From contig NZ_QHJG01000023.1 of NCBI RefSeq assembly GCF_003184185.1, positions 1 to 64,000 on the forward strand: a stretch of 64,000 bases of DNA. Direction: 5' to 3'. This document shows, one piece after another, positions 53,561 to 63,456 of the stretch. The translations under genes and the position numbers were made by a program. Within the stretch, counting starts at the first letter, position 1. Each line of letters opens with the position of its first letter. The notes under the pieces are model-generated. The model saw nothing but the letters and a program-made list of their open reading frames with translations, was not told where the DNA came from and searched no databases. This stretch comes from Legionella qingyii. GTDB lineage: Bacteria; Pseudomonadota; Gammaproteobacteria; Legionellales; Legionellaceae.

Positions 53561-56500
53561 GTATTTCAGGTCCATTTATCGCAAGAGCCATAGCTACTTC
53601 GTTATTGATGTTTGCGATTTTTCTGAGTGGGGTCCTTTCCTACAGGCTATTACCTGTTTCAGCGCTGCCAGATGTGGAATATCCCACAATTCAAGTATCA
53701 ACTTTTTATCCTGGAGCAAGTCCGGATGTAATGAGTACTACAGTTACGGCTCCACTTGAACGTCAATTTGGACAAATGCCGGGTTTGGATCAAATGACTT
53801 CAAACAGCTCAAGTGGTTCATCCATTATTACCTTGCAATTTAATTTGGATATGAGTTTGGATGTGGCAGAGCAACAAGTTCAACAAGCAATTAACGCTGC
53901 AAGTAATTATTTGCCAATTAATCTTCCCAATCCTCCTGTCTACAGTAAAGTCAATCCAGCAGATACACCAATTCTAACATTGGCTTTGACTACAAGTACA
54001 TTGCCTTTAACTCAAGTAGAGGATTATGCAGAGACACGTCTTGTTCCGAAAATCTCTCAATTATCGGGTGTTGGCTTGGTAAGTATCGGCGGTGGACATC
54101 GACCTGCAGTACGTATTCAGGCTAATCCTAATGCATTATCTGCATATGGATTAACTATGGAAGACGTACGTTCCATCGTTATGGCTTCAAATGTGAATGC
54201 TGCTAAAGGAAATTTTGATGGCCCACGCCTGGCTTATACGATTAATTCAAATGATCAGCTCTTGTCTGCTGCAGATTATCGTCCATTAATTGTTTCATAT
54301 CAGAATGGAGCTCCAGTGCGTTTATCTGATGTGGCCCATGTCATTGATGGAGCAGAAAATACGATGCAAGCAGCGTGGATGGATTCAGAGCCAGCGATTA
54401 TTCTCAATATCCAACGTCAACCTGGAGCGAATGTTATTGAGGTAGCAGAGCGAGTTAAAAACTTATTGAAGCAAATGGAATTGGCAATTCCTGCAGGAAT
54501 GCATATCAAAGTACTTACAGATCGTACGATTAGTATTCGTTCTTCTGTAGAAAATGTCCAATTTGAATTACTTTTGTCAGTAGCATTAGTCGTAATGGTG
54601 ATTTTTCTATTTTTACGTAAATTATCCGCAACAATAATTCCTAGTATTTCAGTACCATTGGCACTTGTAGGCACATTAGGCCTAATGTATTTGCTCGGGT
54701 TTAGCCTTAATAATCTTACGTTGATGGGATTAACTATTGCTGCAGGTTTTGTGGTTGATGATGCGATCGTGATGATTGAAAACATCATGCGCTATATCGA
54801 GATGGGTGAAAAACCTTTGGAAGCCGCTCACAAAGGAGCCGCTCAAATTGGATTTACTATTGTTTCTTTGTCTATTTCTCTTATTGCAGTATTGATTCCT
54901 TTATTGTTTATGGGGGATATAGTCGGTCGATTATTTCGTGAATTTGCATTGACCATAACCATAACCATAGCCATTTCTGCATTCGTTTCGTTAACGCTAA
55001 CGCCCATGCTTTGTTCTCGGCTTCTAAAGCCGCAAAGTGAACGTGAAGTGACTGATTTAGAGCGTTTTCTGGAGCGTCAATTAGATTATCTTATTGAGCG
55101 ATATAAGAACTCCCTGCATTGGGTTCTTTCCCGACAACCTTTTATATTACTGATTTTCTTGATTACCGTATTAATCACAGGCCTTTTATTATATCTCATT
55201 CCTAAAGGTTTTTTCCCCATCCAGGATACTGGAATTATTCAAGGAATATCAGTAGCTTCTGAATCGGTTTCGTTTAAAGAAATGGCTAATCGACAGCAAG
55301 CTTTAGTACGTGCAGTACTTTCTGATCCCGCCGTTGACAATGTATCGTCATTTATCGGTATTGATGGTACGAATATAACACTCAATAGCGGGCGTATTTT
55401 GATCAACTTAAAACCTTTGGAACAACGTTCTGGTGTTATCGAGGTGATGAATCGTTTGCAATCCAAAATCAATCAGGTTGCTGGGGCTTCTTTATACATG
55501 CAACCTGTACAAGATTTAACGATTGATACATTAACCAGTCGCACACAATATCAATACAGCATTAGTGCTCCTGATCGGGAGGAGGTTACTAAATGGTCGC
55601 AGCTCATGTTAGAGAAAATGCGCCAATTATCCATTTTGAAAGACGTTAATACTGATCAACAAAATATGGGTTTGGTTACCTCAGTGGATATTGATCGCGA
55701 TACAGCATACCGATTGGGTATTACCATGCAGATGATTGATGATACTTTATATGATTCGTTCGGTCAGCGGCAAATATCCATTATGTTTACGCAACGAAAC
55801 CAATACCGAGTTGTATTGGAAGTATTGCCTCCATTGCAAAGAGAATCGATTGCTTTTGACAATATTTATATTAATTCCTCTGTAATTAATTCTTCTACAA
55901 ATTCTTCAATGAATTCTTCGGGAACAAATAATAATGGGATAAATTACTTGTCGAGTAATTCATTGACAGGCAATTCACAAACCCTTAATTCTTCATCCGG
56001 GATGATCTCAAGCGGTTCTGTACCCATTAAAACGTTTTCTCGTTTGAAGCAGTCGGTTGGCCCCTTGGTTATCACTCATAAGGATCAATTTCCCTCTGCT
56101 ACGCTTTCGTTCAATCTTGCAAATAATGCATCCTTAGGTGATGCAGTGACTCAGATTGAAGCCGTGAAAAATAGTCTCGATATGCCTTTCAATATAGAAG
56201 CTGGTTTTCAAGGAACAACAGAAAATTTTCAAAAATCACTCGCTAATGAAGGGTGGTTGGTTGTTGCTGCAGTGGTTGTTGTTTACATCATCTTAGGTGT
56301 GCTTTATGAAAGTTATATACATCCGCTTACTATTTTATCTACCTTACCCTCAGCCTCAATGGGGGCATTGTTTGCATTGTATATAACAAAGAATGAACTG
56401 AGTATCATTGCTTTAATTGCGATTATTTTATTGATTGGCATTGTATTAAAAAATGCCATTATGATGATCGATTTTGCTCTTGAACAAGAGCGTGAATACA

Positions 56501-56787
56501 AACTCAAGCCTCAAAATGCAATTTATGAAGCTGCTTTATTACGTTTTAGGCCGATTTTGATGACTACTATGGCCTCCATGCTTGGTGCAATTCCTTTGGC
56601 ATTCAGTAATGGTATCGGTGGTGAATTACGACGTCCATTAGGTATTGCGATTATTGGGGGACTGATCGTGAGTCAGTTGGTGACTTTATATACGACCCCT
56701 ATTATTTATCTGACCTTTGATCGTATATCGCGTAAGATAATGAATTATGGCAAGCGCAATTCAGGTGCTGTGGAGACTGGATTGTGA
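53557..56787 (+). CDS. mdtB: RND efflux permease MdtB-like
   Basis: A 1076-residue RND permease, close to E. coli MdtB at the N-terminus (RLLPVSALPDVEYPTIQVST). Twelve helices; the proton-relay Asp pair lies in VVDDAIVMIEN at about 399-405. An Asn/Ser-rich stretch of about 50 residues (about 773-824: ..VINSSTNSSMNSSGTNNNG) interrupts the second periplasmic loop and is absent from the MdtC-like partner. Overlaps of 4 bp on both sides (ATGA and GTGA) show a tight operon. It pairs with MdtC in a heterotrimer. Confidence 0.92.
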   Translation: MSISGPFIARAIATSLLMFAIFLSGVLSYRLLPVSALPDVEYPTIQVSTFYPGASPDVMSTTVTAPLERQFGQMPGLDQMTSNSSSGSSIITLQFNLDMSLDVAEQQVQQAINAASNYLPINLPNPPVYSKVNPADTPILTLALTTSTLPLTQVEDYAETRLVPKISQLSGVGLVSIGGGHRPAVRIQANPNALSAYGLTMEDVRSIVMASNVNAAKGNFDGPRLAYTINSNDQLLSAADYRPLIVSYQNGAPVRLSDVAHVIDGAENTMQAAWMDSEPAIILNIQRQPGANVIEVAERVKNLLKQMELAIPAGMHIKVLTDRTISIRSSVENVQFELLLSVALVVMVIFLFLRKLSATIIPSISVPLALVGTLGLMYLLGFSLNNLTLMGLTIAAGFVVDDAIVMIENIMRYIEMGEKPLEAAHKGAAQIGFTIVSLSISLIAVLIPLLFMGDIVGRLFREFALTITITIAISAFVSLTLTPMLCSRLLKPQSEREVTDLERFLERQLDYLIERYKNSLHWVLSRQPFILLIFLITVLITGLLLYLIPKGFFPIQDTGIIQGISVASESVSFKEMANRQQALVRAVLSDPAVDNVSSFIGIDGTNITLNSGRILINLKPLEQRSGVIEVMNRLQSKINQVAGASLYMQPVQDLTIDTLTSRTQYQYSISAPDREEVTKWSQLMLEKMRQLSILKDVNTDQQNMGLVTSVDIDRDTAYRLGITMQMIDDTLYDSFGQRQISIMFTQRNQYRVVLEVLPPLQRESIAFDNIYINSSVINSSTNSSMNSSGTNNNGINYLSSNSLTGNSQTLNSSSGMISSGSVPIKTFSRLKQSVGPLVITHKDQFPSATLSFNLANNASLGDAVTQIEAVKNSLDMPFNIEAGFQGTTENFQKSLANEGWLVVAAVVVVYIILGVLYESYIHPLTILSTLPSASMGALFALYITKNELSIIALIAIILLIGIVLKNAIMMIDFALEQEREYKLKPQNAIYEAALLRFRPILMTTMASMLGAIPLAFSNGIGGELRRPLGIAIIGGLIVSQLVTLYTTPIIYLTFDRISRKIMNYGKRNSGAVETGL

Positions 56788-59700
56788 ATTTATCCTCCTT
56801 ATTTATTAAGAAACCTATTGCCACAATTCTGTTAGCGTTTGGATTAAGTTGTGCAGGAATTCTTGCATTTGATTTATTACCTGTAGCACCGTTGCCTCAG
56901 ATTGATTTCCCAACCATTATGGTTCAAGCTCAGTTACCAGGAGGTAGCCCAGAAGTTATGGCAACCTCAGTTGCAGCGCCTTTGGAACGACAGATAGGGC
57001 GAATTGCGGGTGTCACTCAACTTACTTCAACAAGTACTTTAGGGCAAGCCAGTATCACCGTACAATTTGATTTATCGCGTAATATTGATGGAGCTGCGCG
57101 AGACATCCAGGCAGCAATTAATGCGTCATTAAGTCAATTGCCCACTAACTTAACTAATAATCCTACTTATCGCAAAGTAAATCCTGCTGACGCGCCGATT
57201 ATGATTATTGCATTGACTTCGGATAAATATACTCCAGGACAGATGTATGATGTCGCTTCAACTATATTGCAACAAAAGATTTTGCGTATTGAAGGTGTAG
57301 GGCAGGTGGGTGTTGGTGGGGGCTCATTACCCGCAGTTCGTGTTGAAATTAATCCTACAGCTTTAAATAAATATGGAATTGGATTAAACCAGCTTGCTGC
57401 AACTATTAACAATGCCAATGTGAAAGGGGCTAAGGGGCAGTTGATTCATGATGATAGCGTTTCAGAAATCAGTAATAATGATCAGATGCATAAAGCAAGT
57501 GAATATGCCCCACTTATTATTAGCTATTTCAATAATCAGCCAGTACGTCTTTCTGATGTCGCTCATGTATTCGATTCAGTTGCCGACGTTCATACTGCGG
57601 GCTTAGCAAACGGGAAACCAGCTGTGCTTTTGGTTTTATTTAAGCAACCCGGAGCCAATGTAATAAAAACAGTGGATCATGTAAAACAAATCTTACCCCA
57701 ACTGGGGGCATCTATATCCAAGGATATTAAATTAAATATTTTGCTGGATAGAACAACCTCAATTCGTACCTCATTACATGATGTGGAGCTTACTCTGCTT
57801 ATCGCCATGTGTTTGGTAATTTTTGTTACTTATCTTTTTCTTGGAAGTTTTAGGGCAATGATAATTCCGGGCATTGCAGTTCCATTATCTTTGCTTGGGA
57901 CTTTTGCGGTAATGAAATTACTAAATTACAGTCTGGATAATTTATCGCTTATGGCTTTAACCATTTCTACAGGTTTTGTGGTCGATGATGCAGTTGTTGT
58001 ATTAGAAAATATTTCTCGTCATATTGCCATGGGGAAAAAACCACTTCAGGCTGCTTTTGATGGTTCAAAAGAAATAGGTTTTACGGTGCTATCGATTAGC
58101 ATTTCATTAATCGCGGTATTTATTCCAATTTTTCTTATGAGTGGCATCGTAGGGCGTCTATTTCGTGAATTTGTGGTGACACTTTCTGTCGCAATTCTGA
58201 TTTCACTCGTTGTCTCCCTAACACTGACACCGATGATGTGCTCTCAAATGTTGCATGAGAATGAAGGAGAAAAAAGCAATTATTTTATGCGCTTTATGGA
58301 AAAGGTACGTTCGCGTTATGCAAAAGGCTTGCATTGGGCATTGTTTCACCCACGGGTCATGTTAATTCTTACTTTTGCAACTGTGTTACTTACTACAAGT
58401 TTGTTTGTGGTTATACCTAGAGGATTTTTTCCACTACAGAATACGGATCGGATCGCAGGTTCTTTACGGGCAGATCAAAATATCTCGTTTCAAGCGATGA
58501 AAAAGAAATTAATTCAATTTGTTTCGGAAATTCGCAATGACCCAGCCGTTGCTAATGTTGGAGCGTTTATTGGTAGTGGCCCGGGCAATAATACAGCCAA
58601 TGCAGGCTCTATGTTCATTACGTTGAAGCCTACCCAAAATAATAGTCCAACCACCCCTCAGGTTATACAGAGATTGCGTAGCAAATTATCTTTAATAACT
58701 GGTGCTACATTGTATATGCAGGCAGCCCAAGATCTGACCATAGGTGGTCGACAAACGGCAGCGCAATTTCAATATACGATAACTTCTGATAATTTAAATG
58801 ATCTAGCTACTTGGACGCCACGAATTATGGAGCAACTGACAAAGATTCATGGGATTACCGATTTAAATAATGACCAGCTCAATCATGGCTTGCAAACTTA
58901 TGTGAATGTTGATCATGACACTGCAATGCGTTTTGGGATTACTCCAGAACAGATTGATCAAGTGTTATACCATGCTTTTGGCCAAAGTCAGATCTCGGTT
59001 ATGTATATGCCAATGAATCAATATTATGTAGTCATGAATGTTGCTCAGAAATATTGGCAATATCCTGCTGTGTTGGATGAAATTTACGTCAAATCATCGG
59101 TTGGAGATGAAGTGCCTTTATCTTCGTTTGCCAGTTTTAAGACAGGTTCTACCTTATTATCAGTAAATCATCTAGGCCAGGCTCCTGCGGCAACTTTTTC
59201 ATTTAATTTGAGTCCGGGAGTATCGTTAGGTGGTGTCGTGAAACAAATTACTGCTGCAATCAAAAAAATGAATCTGCCACCAACCATGCGAGGTACGTTT
59301 CAGGGAACGGCACAAGCGTTTCAAGAATCATTTGCAAATGAAAGATATTTGATAATGACCGCTATTTTAGCGGTCTATATTGTGTTGGGAATGCTTTATG
59401 AAAGCTTGATTCATCCAATAACTATTTTGTCCACTTTACCGTCGGCTGGAGTCGGTGCATTATTGGCTTTGTTGTTATTTAAGGCAGATTTGAGCATTAT
59501 CGCTTTGATTGGAATGATTCTTCTGATTGGTATTGTGAAAAAAAATGCCATTATGATGATTGATTTTGCCTTGGAAGTTGAGCGGTTAGAAAATAAATCC
59601 CCACGTGAAGCAATTTATGAGGCTGCATTATTACGCTTTCGCCCAATTATGATGACTACAATGGCCGCTATATTAGGTGCCATGCCTTTGGTTATTGGTT

Positions 59701-59882
59701 TTGGAGTGGGTTCAGAATTGCGTCGCCCATTAGGTATTACTATTGTTGGTGGGCTGATTATGAGTCAGTTACTCACACTATACACCACACCAGTTATTTA
59801 TTTGGCAATGGACAATGCTGGAACGCGTTTCCGTAATTTTATGAAACGATTTAAGTTACAAGGTGCCTATGGTCACTCATAA
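56784..59882 (+). CDS. mdtC: RND efflux permease MdtC-like
   Basis: A 1032-residue RND permease resembling E. coli MdtC (LLPVAPLPQIDFPTIMVQAQ). The proton-relay Asp pair is in VVDDAVVVLEN at 399-405. Start is GTG overlapping the mdtB stop. Together with MdtB it would form a heterotrimeric drug or bile-salt pump. No two-component regulator of the BaeSR kind is in the window. Confidence 0.92.
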   Translation: MNLSSLFIKKPIATILLAFGLSCAGILAFDLLPVAPLPQIDFPTIMVQAQLPGGSPEVMATSVAAPLERQIGRIAGVTQLTSTSTLGQASITVQFDLSRNIDGAARDIQAAINASLSQLPTNLTNNPTYRKVNPADAPIMIIALTSDKYTPGQMYDVASTILQQKILRIEGVGQVGVGGGSLPAVRVEINPTALNKYGIGLNQLAATINNANVKGAKGQLIHDDSVSEISNNDQMHKASEYAPLIISYFNNQPVRLSDVAHVFDSVADVHTAGLANGKPAVLLVLFKQPGANVIKTVDHVKQILPQLGASISKDIKLNILLDRTTSIRTSLHDVELTLLIAMCLVIFVTYLFLGSFRAMIIPGIAVPLSLLGTFAVMKLLNYSLDNLSLMALTISTGFVVDDAVVVLENISRHIAMGKKPLQAAFDGSKEIGFTVLSISISLIAVFIPIFLMSGIVGRLFREFVVTLSVAILISLVVSLTLTPMMCSQMLHENEGEKSNYFMRFMEKVRSRYAKGLHWALFHPRVMLILTFATVLLTTSLFVVIPRGFFPLQNTDRIAGSLRADQNISFQAMKKKLIQFVSEIRNDPAVANVGAFIGSGPGNNTANAGSMFITLKPTQNNSPTTPQVIQRLRSKLSLITGATLYMQAAQDLTIGGRQTAAQFQYTITSDNLNDLATWTPRIMEQLTKIHGITDLNNDQLNHGLQTYVNVDHDTAMRFGITPEQIDQVLYHAFGQSQISVMYMPMNQYYVVMNVAQKYWQYPAVLDEIYVKSSVGDEVPLSSFASFKTGSTLLSVNHLGQAPAATFSFNLSPGVSLGGVVKQITAAIKKMNLPPTMRGTFQGTAQAFQESFANERYLIMTAILAVYIVLGMLYESLIHPITILSTLPSAGVGALLALLLFKADLSIIALIGMILLIGIVKKNAIMMIDFALEVERLENKSPREAIYEAALLRFRPIMMTTMAAILGAMPLVIGFGVGSELRRPLGITIVGGLIMSQLLTLYTTPVIYLAMDNAGTRFRNFMKRFKLQGAYGHS

Positions 59883-61461
59883 TCGATTAAAAGCAGTATC
59901 TAACCTTGGTGAAGCGAAGCGAAATCTAGTACCTAAGGGTTATAATACTCCCAGTTTTCGCTTCGCTGCACCGAGGCTTAAATTTTTAATTTTATCTTCT
60001 CTTTCACTGTGTTCCTGTATGGTTGGACCCAATTATGTGCCTCCAAAACTTGTAGTTCCAACGCAATTCAAAGAAGCCAAAGGTAAAGAAGTAATAGGGT
60101 CTGAGCGTAAAAATTGGAAACCCATCCAGCCCCAAGATGACATAGATCGTGGCGAGTGGTGGAAGATTTTCAATGATCCAGTATTGAATGATTTGGAAGA
60201 TCAGTTGAATCATTTCAACCAAAATATTGCGAATTCAGAGGCAAATTTCAGGCAGTCATTAGCAATTGTAGACCAGGCACGGGCTAATTTATATCCAACA
60301 GTAGTAGGTGCCTTTAGTTTGTTCCGACAACGACAGGCTGGAGGAACTACATCAATTATCAGTTCTTCTGGTACGACGGGCACTGCTACGACAGGTATTG
60401 TACCTACAGCAACAACAACTACAATTTATACTTCATTTTTGAATGCCAGTTGGGAGCCTGACCTTTGGGGGCTTGTTCGTCGAACCATCGAGTCAGATCT
60501 CGCTTTAGCACAATCCAATGAGGCGTTGATTGGGGTGACTCGTTTATCAGCTCAAGGTGCTTTGGCGCAATATTATTTTGAATTACGCACACTGGATAAA
60601 GTTCAAAAATATTTGGATGACATCGTAACTGCTTACAGAAAGGTATTACAATTCACACGAAATCAATATGCATCAGGTGTTGTATCGCGCGCTGATGTAG
60701 TTCAGGCACAAATCCAACTTGAATCAGCTCAGGCATCAGCAATTAATAATGGAATTTTACGCGGTCAATATGAGCATGCGATTGCTGTATTAATGGGGCG
60801 TCCGCCTGCCTATTTTTCATTAAAACCTGCAATTATAAAGTTGAAACCACCAGTGATTCCCTTGGAGGTACCCTCAACTTGGCTGGAACGAAGACCGGAT
60901 ATTGCCCAAGCTGAACGGCTCGTGCAACAAGCGAGTGCTTTAATTGGGGTGGCTATCGCTGCGTATTTTCCCAACTTGACCTTAAATGGAACGGTCAGTG
61001 CAGCGGGACATAGTTTTCATCAATTAATTCATAAACCCTCGATCAGTTGGTCTACAGGTATGCAATTGGCAGAAACAATTTTTGATGGAGGATATCGTGC
61101 GGCAGGGGTAAGGGCTTCAAAAGAACAATATATGGCCCAAGTTGCCAATTATCGTCAAGTAGTCCTAACTGCATTTCAGGATGTTGAGGATAATCTGGTT
61201 TCGTTACGTCTTCTGGAAAAGCAAAGTATAGTCCAGGATAAGGAAGCAACAGATGCGCTTTTTGCACTCAAAATTGTTAAGAATCAATATAAAGCGGGCA
61301 CAGTTCCTTATTCTAATGTACTTTTGGCGCAAATCAGTGCGCTTACAACGGAACAGGCGGCAACACAAATAGACGGCCTACAAATGACTTCTGCTGTTGG
61401 TTTGGTTAAAGCATTAGGTGGGGGTTGGGTTGCCCATCTACCACCCAAGCGTAAAAGTTAA
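59869..61461 (+). CDS. NodT-family outer-membrane efflux lipoprotein with in-frame repeat insertion
   Basis: A protein of about 530 residues of the OprM/NodT TolC-like family. The mature lipoprotein starts at the second Cys of LSLCSCMVGPNYVPPK, the family's C-x-V-G-P-D/N-Y pattern. The region before the signal hydrophobic stretch (residues about 13-40 in the frame from 59863) is encoded by a palindromic repeat (59901-59980) read in frame without stops. Two outer-membrane factor repeats follow, with NQYASGVVSRADVVQAQIQL and NQYKAGTVPYSNVLLAQ. ATG 59869 or GTG 59863 overlaps mdtC. It completes the tripartite pump. Confidence 0.87.
   Translation: MVTHNRLKAVSNLGEAKRNLVPKGYNTPSFRFAAPRLKFLILSSLSLCSCMVGPNYVPPKLVVPTQFKEAKGKEVIGSERKNWKPIQPQDDIDRGEWWKIFNDPVLNDLEDQLNHFNQNIANSEANFRQSLAIVDQARANLYPTVVGAFSLFRQRQAGGTTSIISSSGTTGTATTGIVPTATTTTIYTSFLNASWEPDLWGLVRRTIESDLALAQSNEALIGVTRLSAQGALAQYYFELRTLDKVQKYLDDIVTAYRKVLQFTRNQYASGVVSRADVVQAQIQLESAQASAINNGILRGQYEHAIAVLMGRPPAYFSLKPAIIKLKPPVIPLEVPSTWLERRPDIAQAERLVQQASALIGVAIAAYFPNLTLNGTVSAAGHSFHQLIHKPSISWSTGMQLAETIFDGGYRAAGVRASKEQYMAQVANYRQVVLTAFQDVEDNLVSLRLLEKQSIVQDKEATDALFALKIVKNQYKAGTVPYSNVLLAQISALTTEQAATQIDGLQMTSAVGLVKALGGGWVAHLPPKRKS
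59901..59980. repeat. Palindromic repeat inside the outer-membrane factor gene
   Basis: Arms TAACCTTGGTGAAGCGAAGC and the inverted GCTTCGCTGCACCGAGGCTTA, with GAAA/TTTT extensions, enclose about 30 bp. The arms match the GTGAAGCG part of the GTAGCCTGG(GTGAAGCG) repeat family. It lies in frame within the signal-peptide n-region. Confidence 0.65.
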
Positions 61462-61557
61462 TCTCGAGTTAAACTGGAAATTTTCAGATGTTAAATAGAT
61501 TGACATCGATACATCATCTCTTTAGCATGGGCAAAAACTAAGCGCAATGAGGGATAT

Positions 61558-62082
61558 ATGTTGGGATTGATAAGTTTAGAGGATATCTGGTACGTATTAA
61601 ATGATGAGAATGATCCGGATGATTCTTCATTTTTTTCTTATAAAAGAGCGCGATTTATTGAGCTGTATAAAAAACGTCCTGGATTTTTTCAACCCTACCA
61701 AGACGGTAAAGAGGTTCTTGGTGGTGCGCTAGCACCGGTTGTGCATCCCTTGGCGTTTGCTTCTTTGGGTATACTGGGAGTGGTTGTAGGTGTAATTTCT
61801 CCACTGGTAAGCGTTGGAGGCTTGATTGTTGGGCTGGGGGCTGCTGCGTTTGGAAATACAAAGCTTTATGATTCATCTCTTGAGGCTGCATCCACATTTT
61901 TGTATTTAACCGGCTATTCGCTTGTAGTCGCCGCGGCGAGTCTTTTACTTGCTGCTCTTAGCATTCCATGCGCTTTAGTTACTCTTGGTACTCGTGGTTT
62001 TGCTTCTGTCGGTGCTAACGTACTTGAATGTATGAATAATATGGAGACTACTACGGAAGTTCAAACAAGTATGTTGAAATAA
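61558..62082 (+). CDS. Hydrophobic orphan protein, first of a tandem pair
   Basis: A 174-residue protein of no family known to me. A polar N-terminus with KRPGFFQPYQDGKEVLGG leads to long hydrophobic runs (ASLGILGVVVGVISPLVSVG, then SLVVAAASLLLAALSIPCAL) that could form two hairpins. LVTLGTRGFASVGANVLEC ends the shared part. GAGGGA upstream of ATG is the ribosome site. Its neighbour at 62136 is a paralogue (RPGFFTPYKNRYEFIGEL, LVSVVTRSAASINAL). A membrane protein, possibly an effector; unknown role. Confidence 0.5.
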   Translation: MLGLISLEDIWYVLNDENDPDDSSFFSYKRARFIELYKKRPGFFQPYQDGKEVLGGALAPVVHPLAFASLGILGVVVGVISPLVSVGGLIVGLGAAAFGNTKLYDSSLEAASTFLYLTGYSLVVAAASLLLAALSIPCALVTLGTRGFASVGANVLECMNNMETTTEVQTSMLK

Positions 62083-62135
62083 AAATTCCATTTTATATTT
62101 AAAGAATGATGGGGCACTGAAATGCGGATAATTTT

Positions 62136-62666
62136 ATGCTTTATTTAATTGGCGAAAAAGAAGTAAATTTCATTCTGGATGGACAGACTTTTGAGGAACT
62201 CACTCGTCGAGCAATTAACACATACAGAGACCGCCCAGGTTTTTTCACTCCATATAAAAATAGGTATGAATTTATAGGCGAGTTAATTGCTCCGGGCATA
62301 TACCCATTCGCAGGCATAGTTACTGCTGGATTTTCTGTATATGCTGCAGCTCTTGCAGCAGTTATTTGTATTGGAGCTTTGCTTGTTGCCGCTGGCAGTG
62401 CATTATTTAGAGCTCCAAAACTCAGTGATGACGCACTGCAATTTGCCGGTTTTATGTTATGTTTTGCGGGAGTTGCTCTTCTTACAGCGGCTGTGGGCGC
62501 TTTATTAGCGATCATTAGTTTTCCTCACAGCCTAGTCTCTGTTGTTACTCGTTCTGCTGCTTCAATCAATGCATTAATTTCAGGTAAAGCTATTGATGCA
62601 CCAGCAGTATACGATGCTGCTGAAGCGGATGCCAATACAGAGGAGTGTGTTTTCCGATGCATTTAG
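62136..62666 (+). CDS. Hydrophobic orphan protein, second of a tandem pair
   Basis: A 176-residue paralogue of the preceding gene, 53 bp downstream. Shared blocks are RPGFF.PY, GE/LAP..YPFA, the FR/GN.KL.D motif (SALFRAPKLSDDAL here; AAFGNTKLYDSSL upstream), and the hydrophobic hairpins (FMLCFAGVALLTAAVGALLA). It ends CVFRCI. Function unknown. Confidence 0.5.
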   Translation: MLYLIGEKEVNFILDGQTFEELTRRAINTYRDRPGFFTPYKNRYEFIGELIAPGIYPFAGIVTAGFSVYAAALAAVICIGALLVAAGSALFRAPKLSDDALQFAGFMLCFAGVALLTAAVGALLAIISFPHSLVSVVTRSAASINALISGKAIDAPAVYDAAEADANTEECVFRCI

Positions 62667-62718
62667 ATAAAAACTGTCTGAGGCCAGCGCATTCTATTTT
62701 TATTGATTAAATAAAAGG

Positions 62719-63084
62719 TCACCCTAAGGAGCTTTTCATCTGATTGGTTTGTTGTCGTTCCAAATAATTCGCTAACATTTTTAATTCCATTTTAATGCGT
62801 TTGATTTTATCTTTTAATTTATTTTCTATATCTCGATGGTTTTTAAGATCCCGAGTTATCGCTTCCCTTTTTTCTTGCTGTTGGGTAATAAAGTTAAGCC
62901 AATTGATTTCAGCTACTGGATTAATGTTAAGAGAATTCGTGCTCGTTTGATTAATGTGCTCTTCAATTTGTTGAATTTGCTGTTTGAGCTCTTGATTCTT
63001 ACATTGCGTTGTATATAAATTCAAGTCCAGCTCAAGGAGTTGCCTGTTTAATTTATCTATTAGGGAAGTTAGTGACTGATTCAT
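62719..63084 (-). CDS. Small coiled-coil protein
   Basis: A protein of about 121 residues almost wholly of heptad-like Leu/Gln/Lys/Glu. Two helical stretches (SLIDKLNRQLLELDLNLYTT and RDIENKLKDKIKRIKMELKM) surround a short EINWLNF loop. In length and Trp-Asn position it recalls FliJ/YscO-like export chaperones, but the resemblance is weak and no flagellar or type III genes are nearby. ATG 63084 is preferred over a TTG at 63102. Confidence 0.4.
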   Translation of the reverse strand: MNQSLTSLIDKLNRQLLELDLNLYTTQCKNQELKQQIQQIEEHINQTSTNSLNINPVAEINWLNFITQQQEKREAITRDLKNHRDIENKLKDKIKRIKMELKMLANYLERQQTNQMKSSLG

Positions 63085-63113
63085 TATGAGCTTATAGTTC
63101 AATTTCGATTAAT

Positions 63114-63247
63114 TTCATCAGGACTTACGAAAAACCCCAATCTCTTTGTTAAAAAATGTTTTTAATTCGGTCATTTAGTCTATCTAAACTCCCTCATTAA
63201 AAACATTTTTTGCCTCGACCTTGAGATTTTTCGTAAGTCCTGTTCAT
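63114..63247. repeat. MITE with 5-bp target duplication
   Basis: The 124-bp element 63119-63242 begins CAGGACTTACGAAAAA and ends with its exact inverse TTTTTCGTAAGTCCTG. Inner arms TTAAAAAATGTTTTTAA and TTAAAAACATTTTTT add a second stem. The direct repeat TTCAT lies on both sides (63114-63118 and 63243-63247). It has no ORF. Nothing else is evident up to the next start at 63457. Confidence 0.8.
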
Positions 63248-63456
63248 ACGTTCGTATATTCCGCTTGTATTAATAAACTGAAGATTACTTTTTTTTCATA
63301 GAATTCATTTAAAATACAAATGCTGATTAAATCAAACTTAAAAAATTAATACAACTGGATGAAAAAGGTTATTGGTCTGATTGTTAATTGCTCATCATAG
63401 TTGATGTTGTTAGAATTCGCGTACTTACAATCTGTATTTATAAAAGGTTTTACTTA

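Noticed and set aside
62719..63084. Naming the coiled-coil protein FliJ
   Set aside because: Only length and a Trp-Asn position agree; there is no flagellar context.
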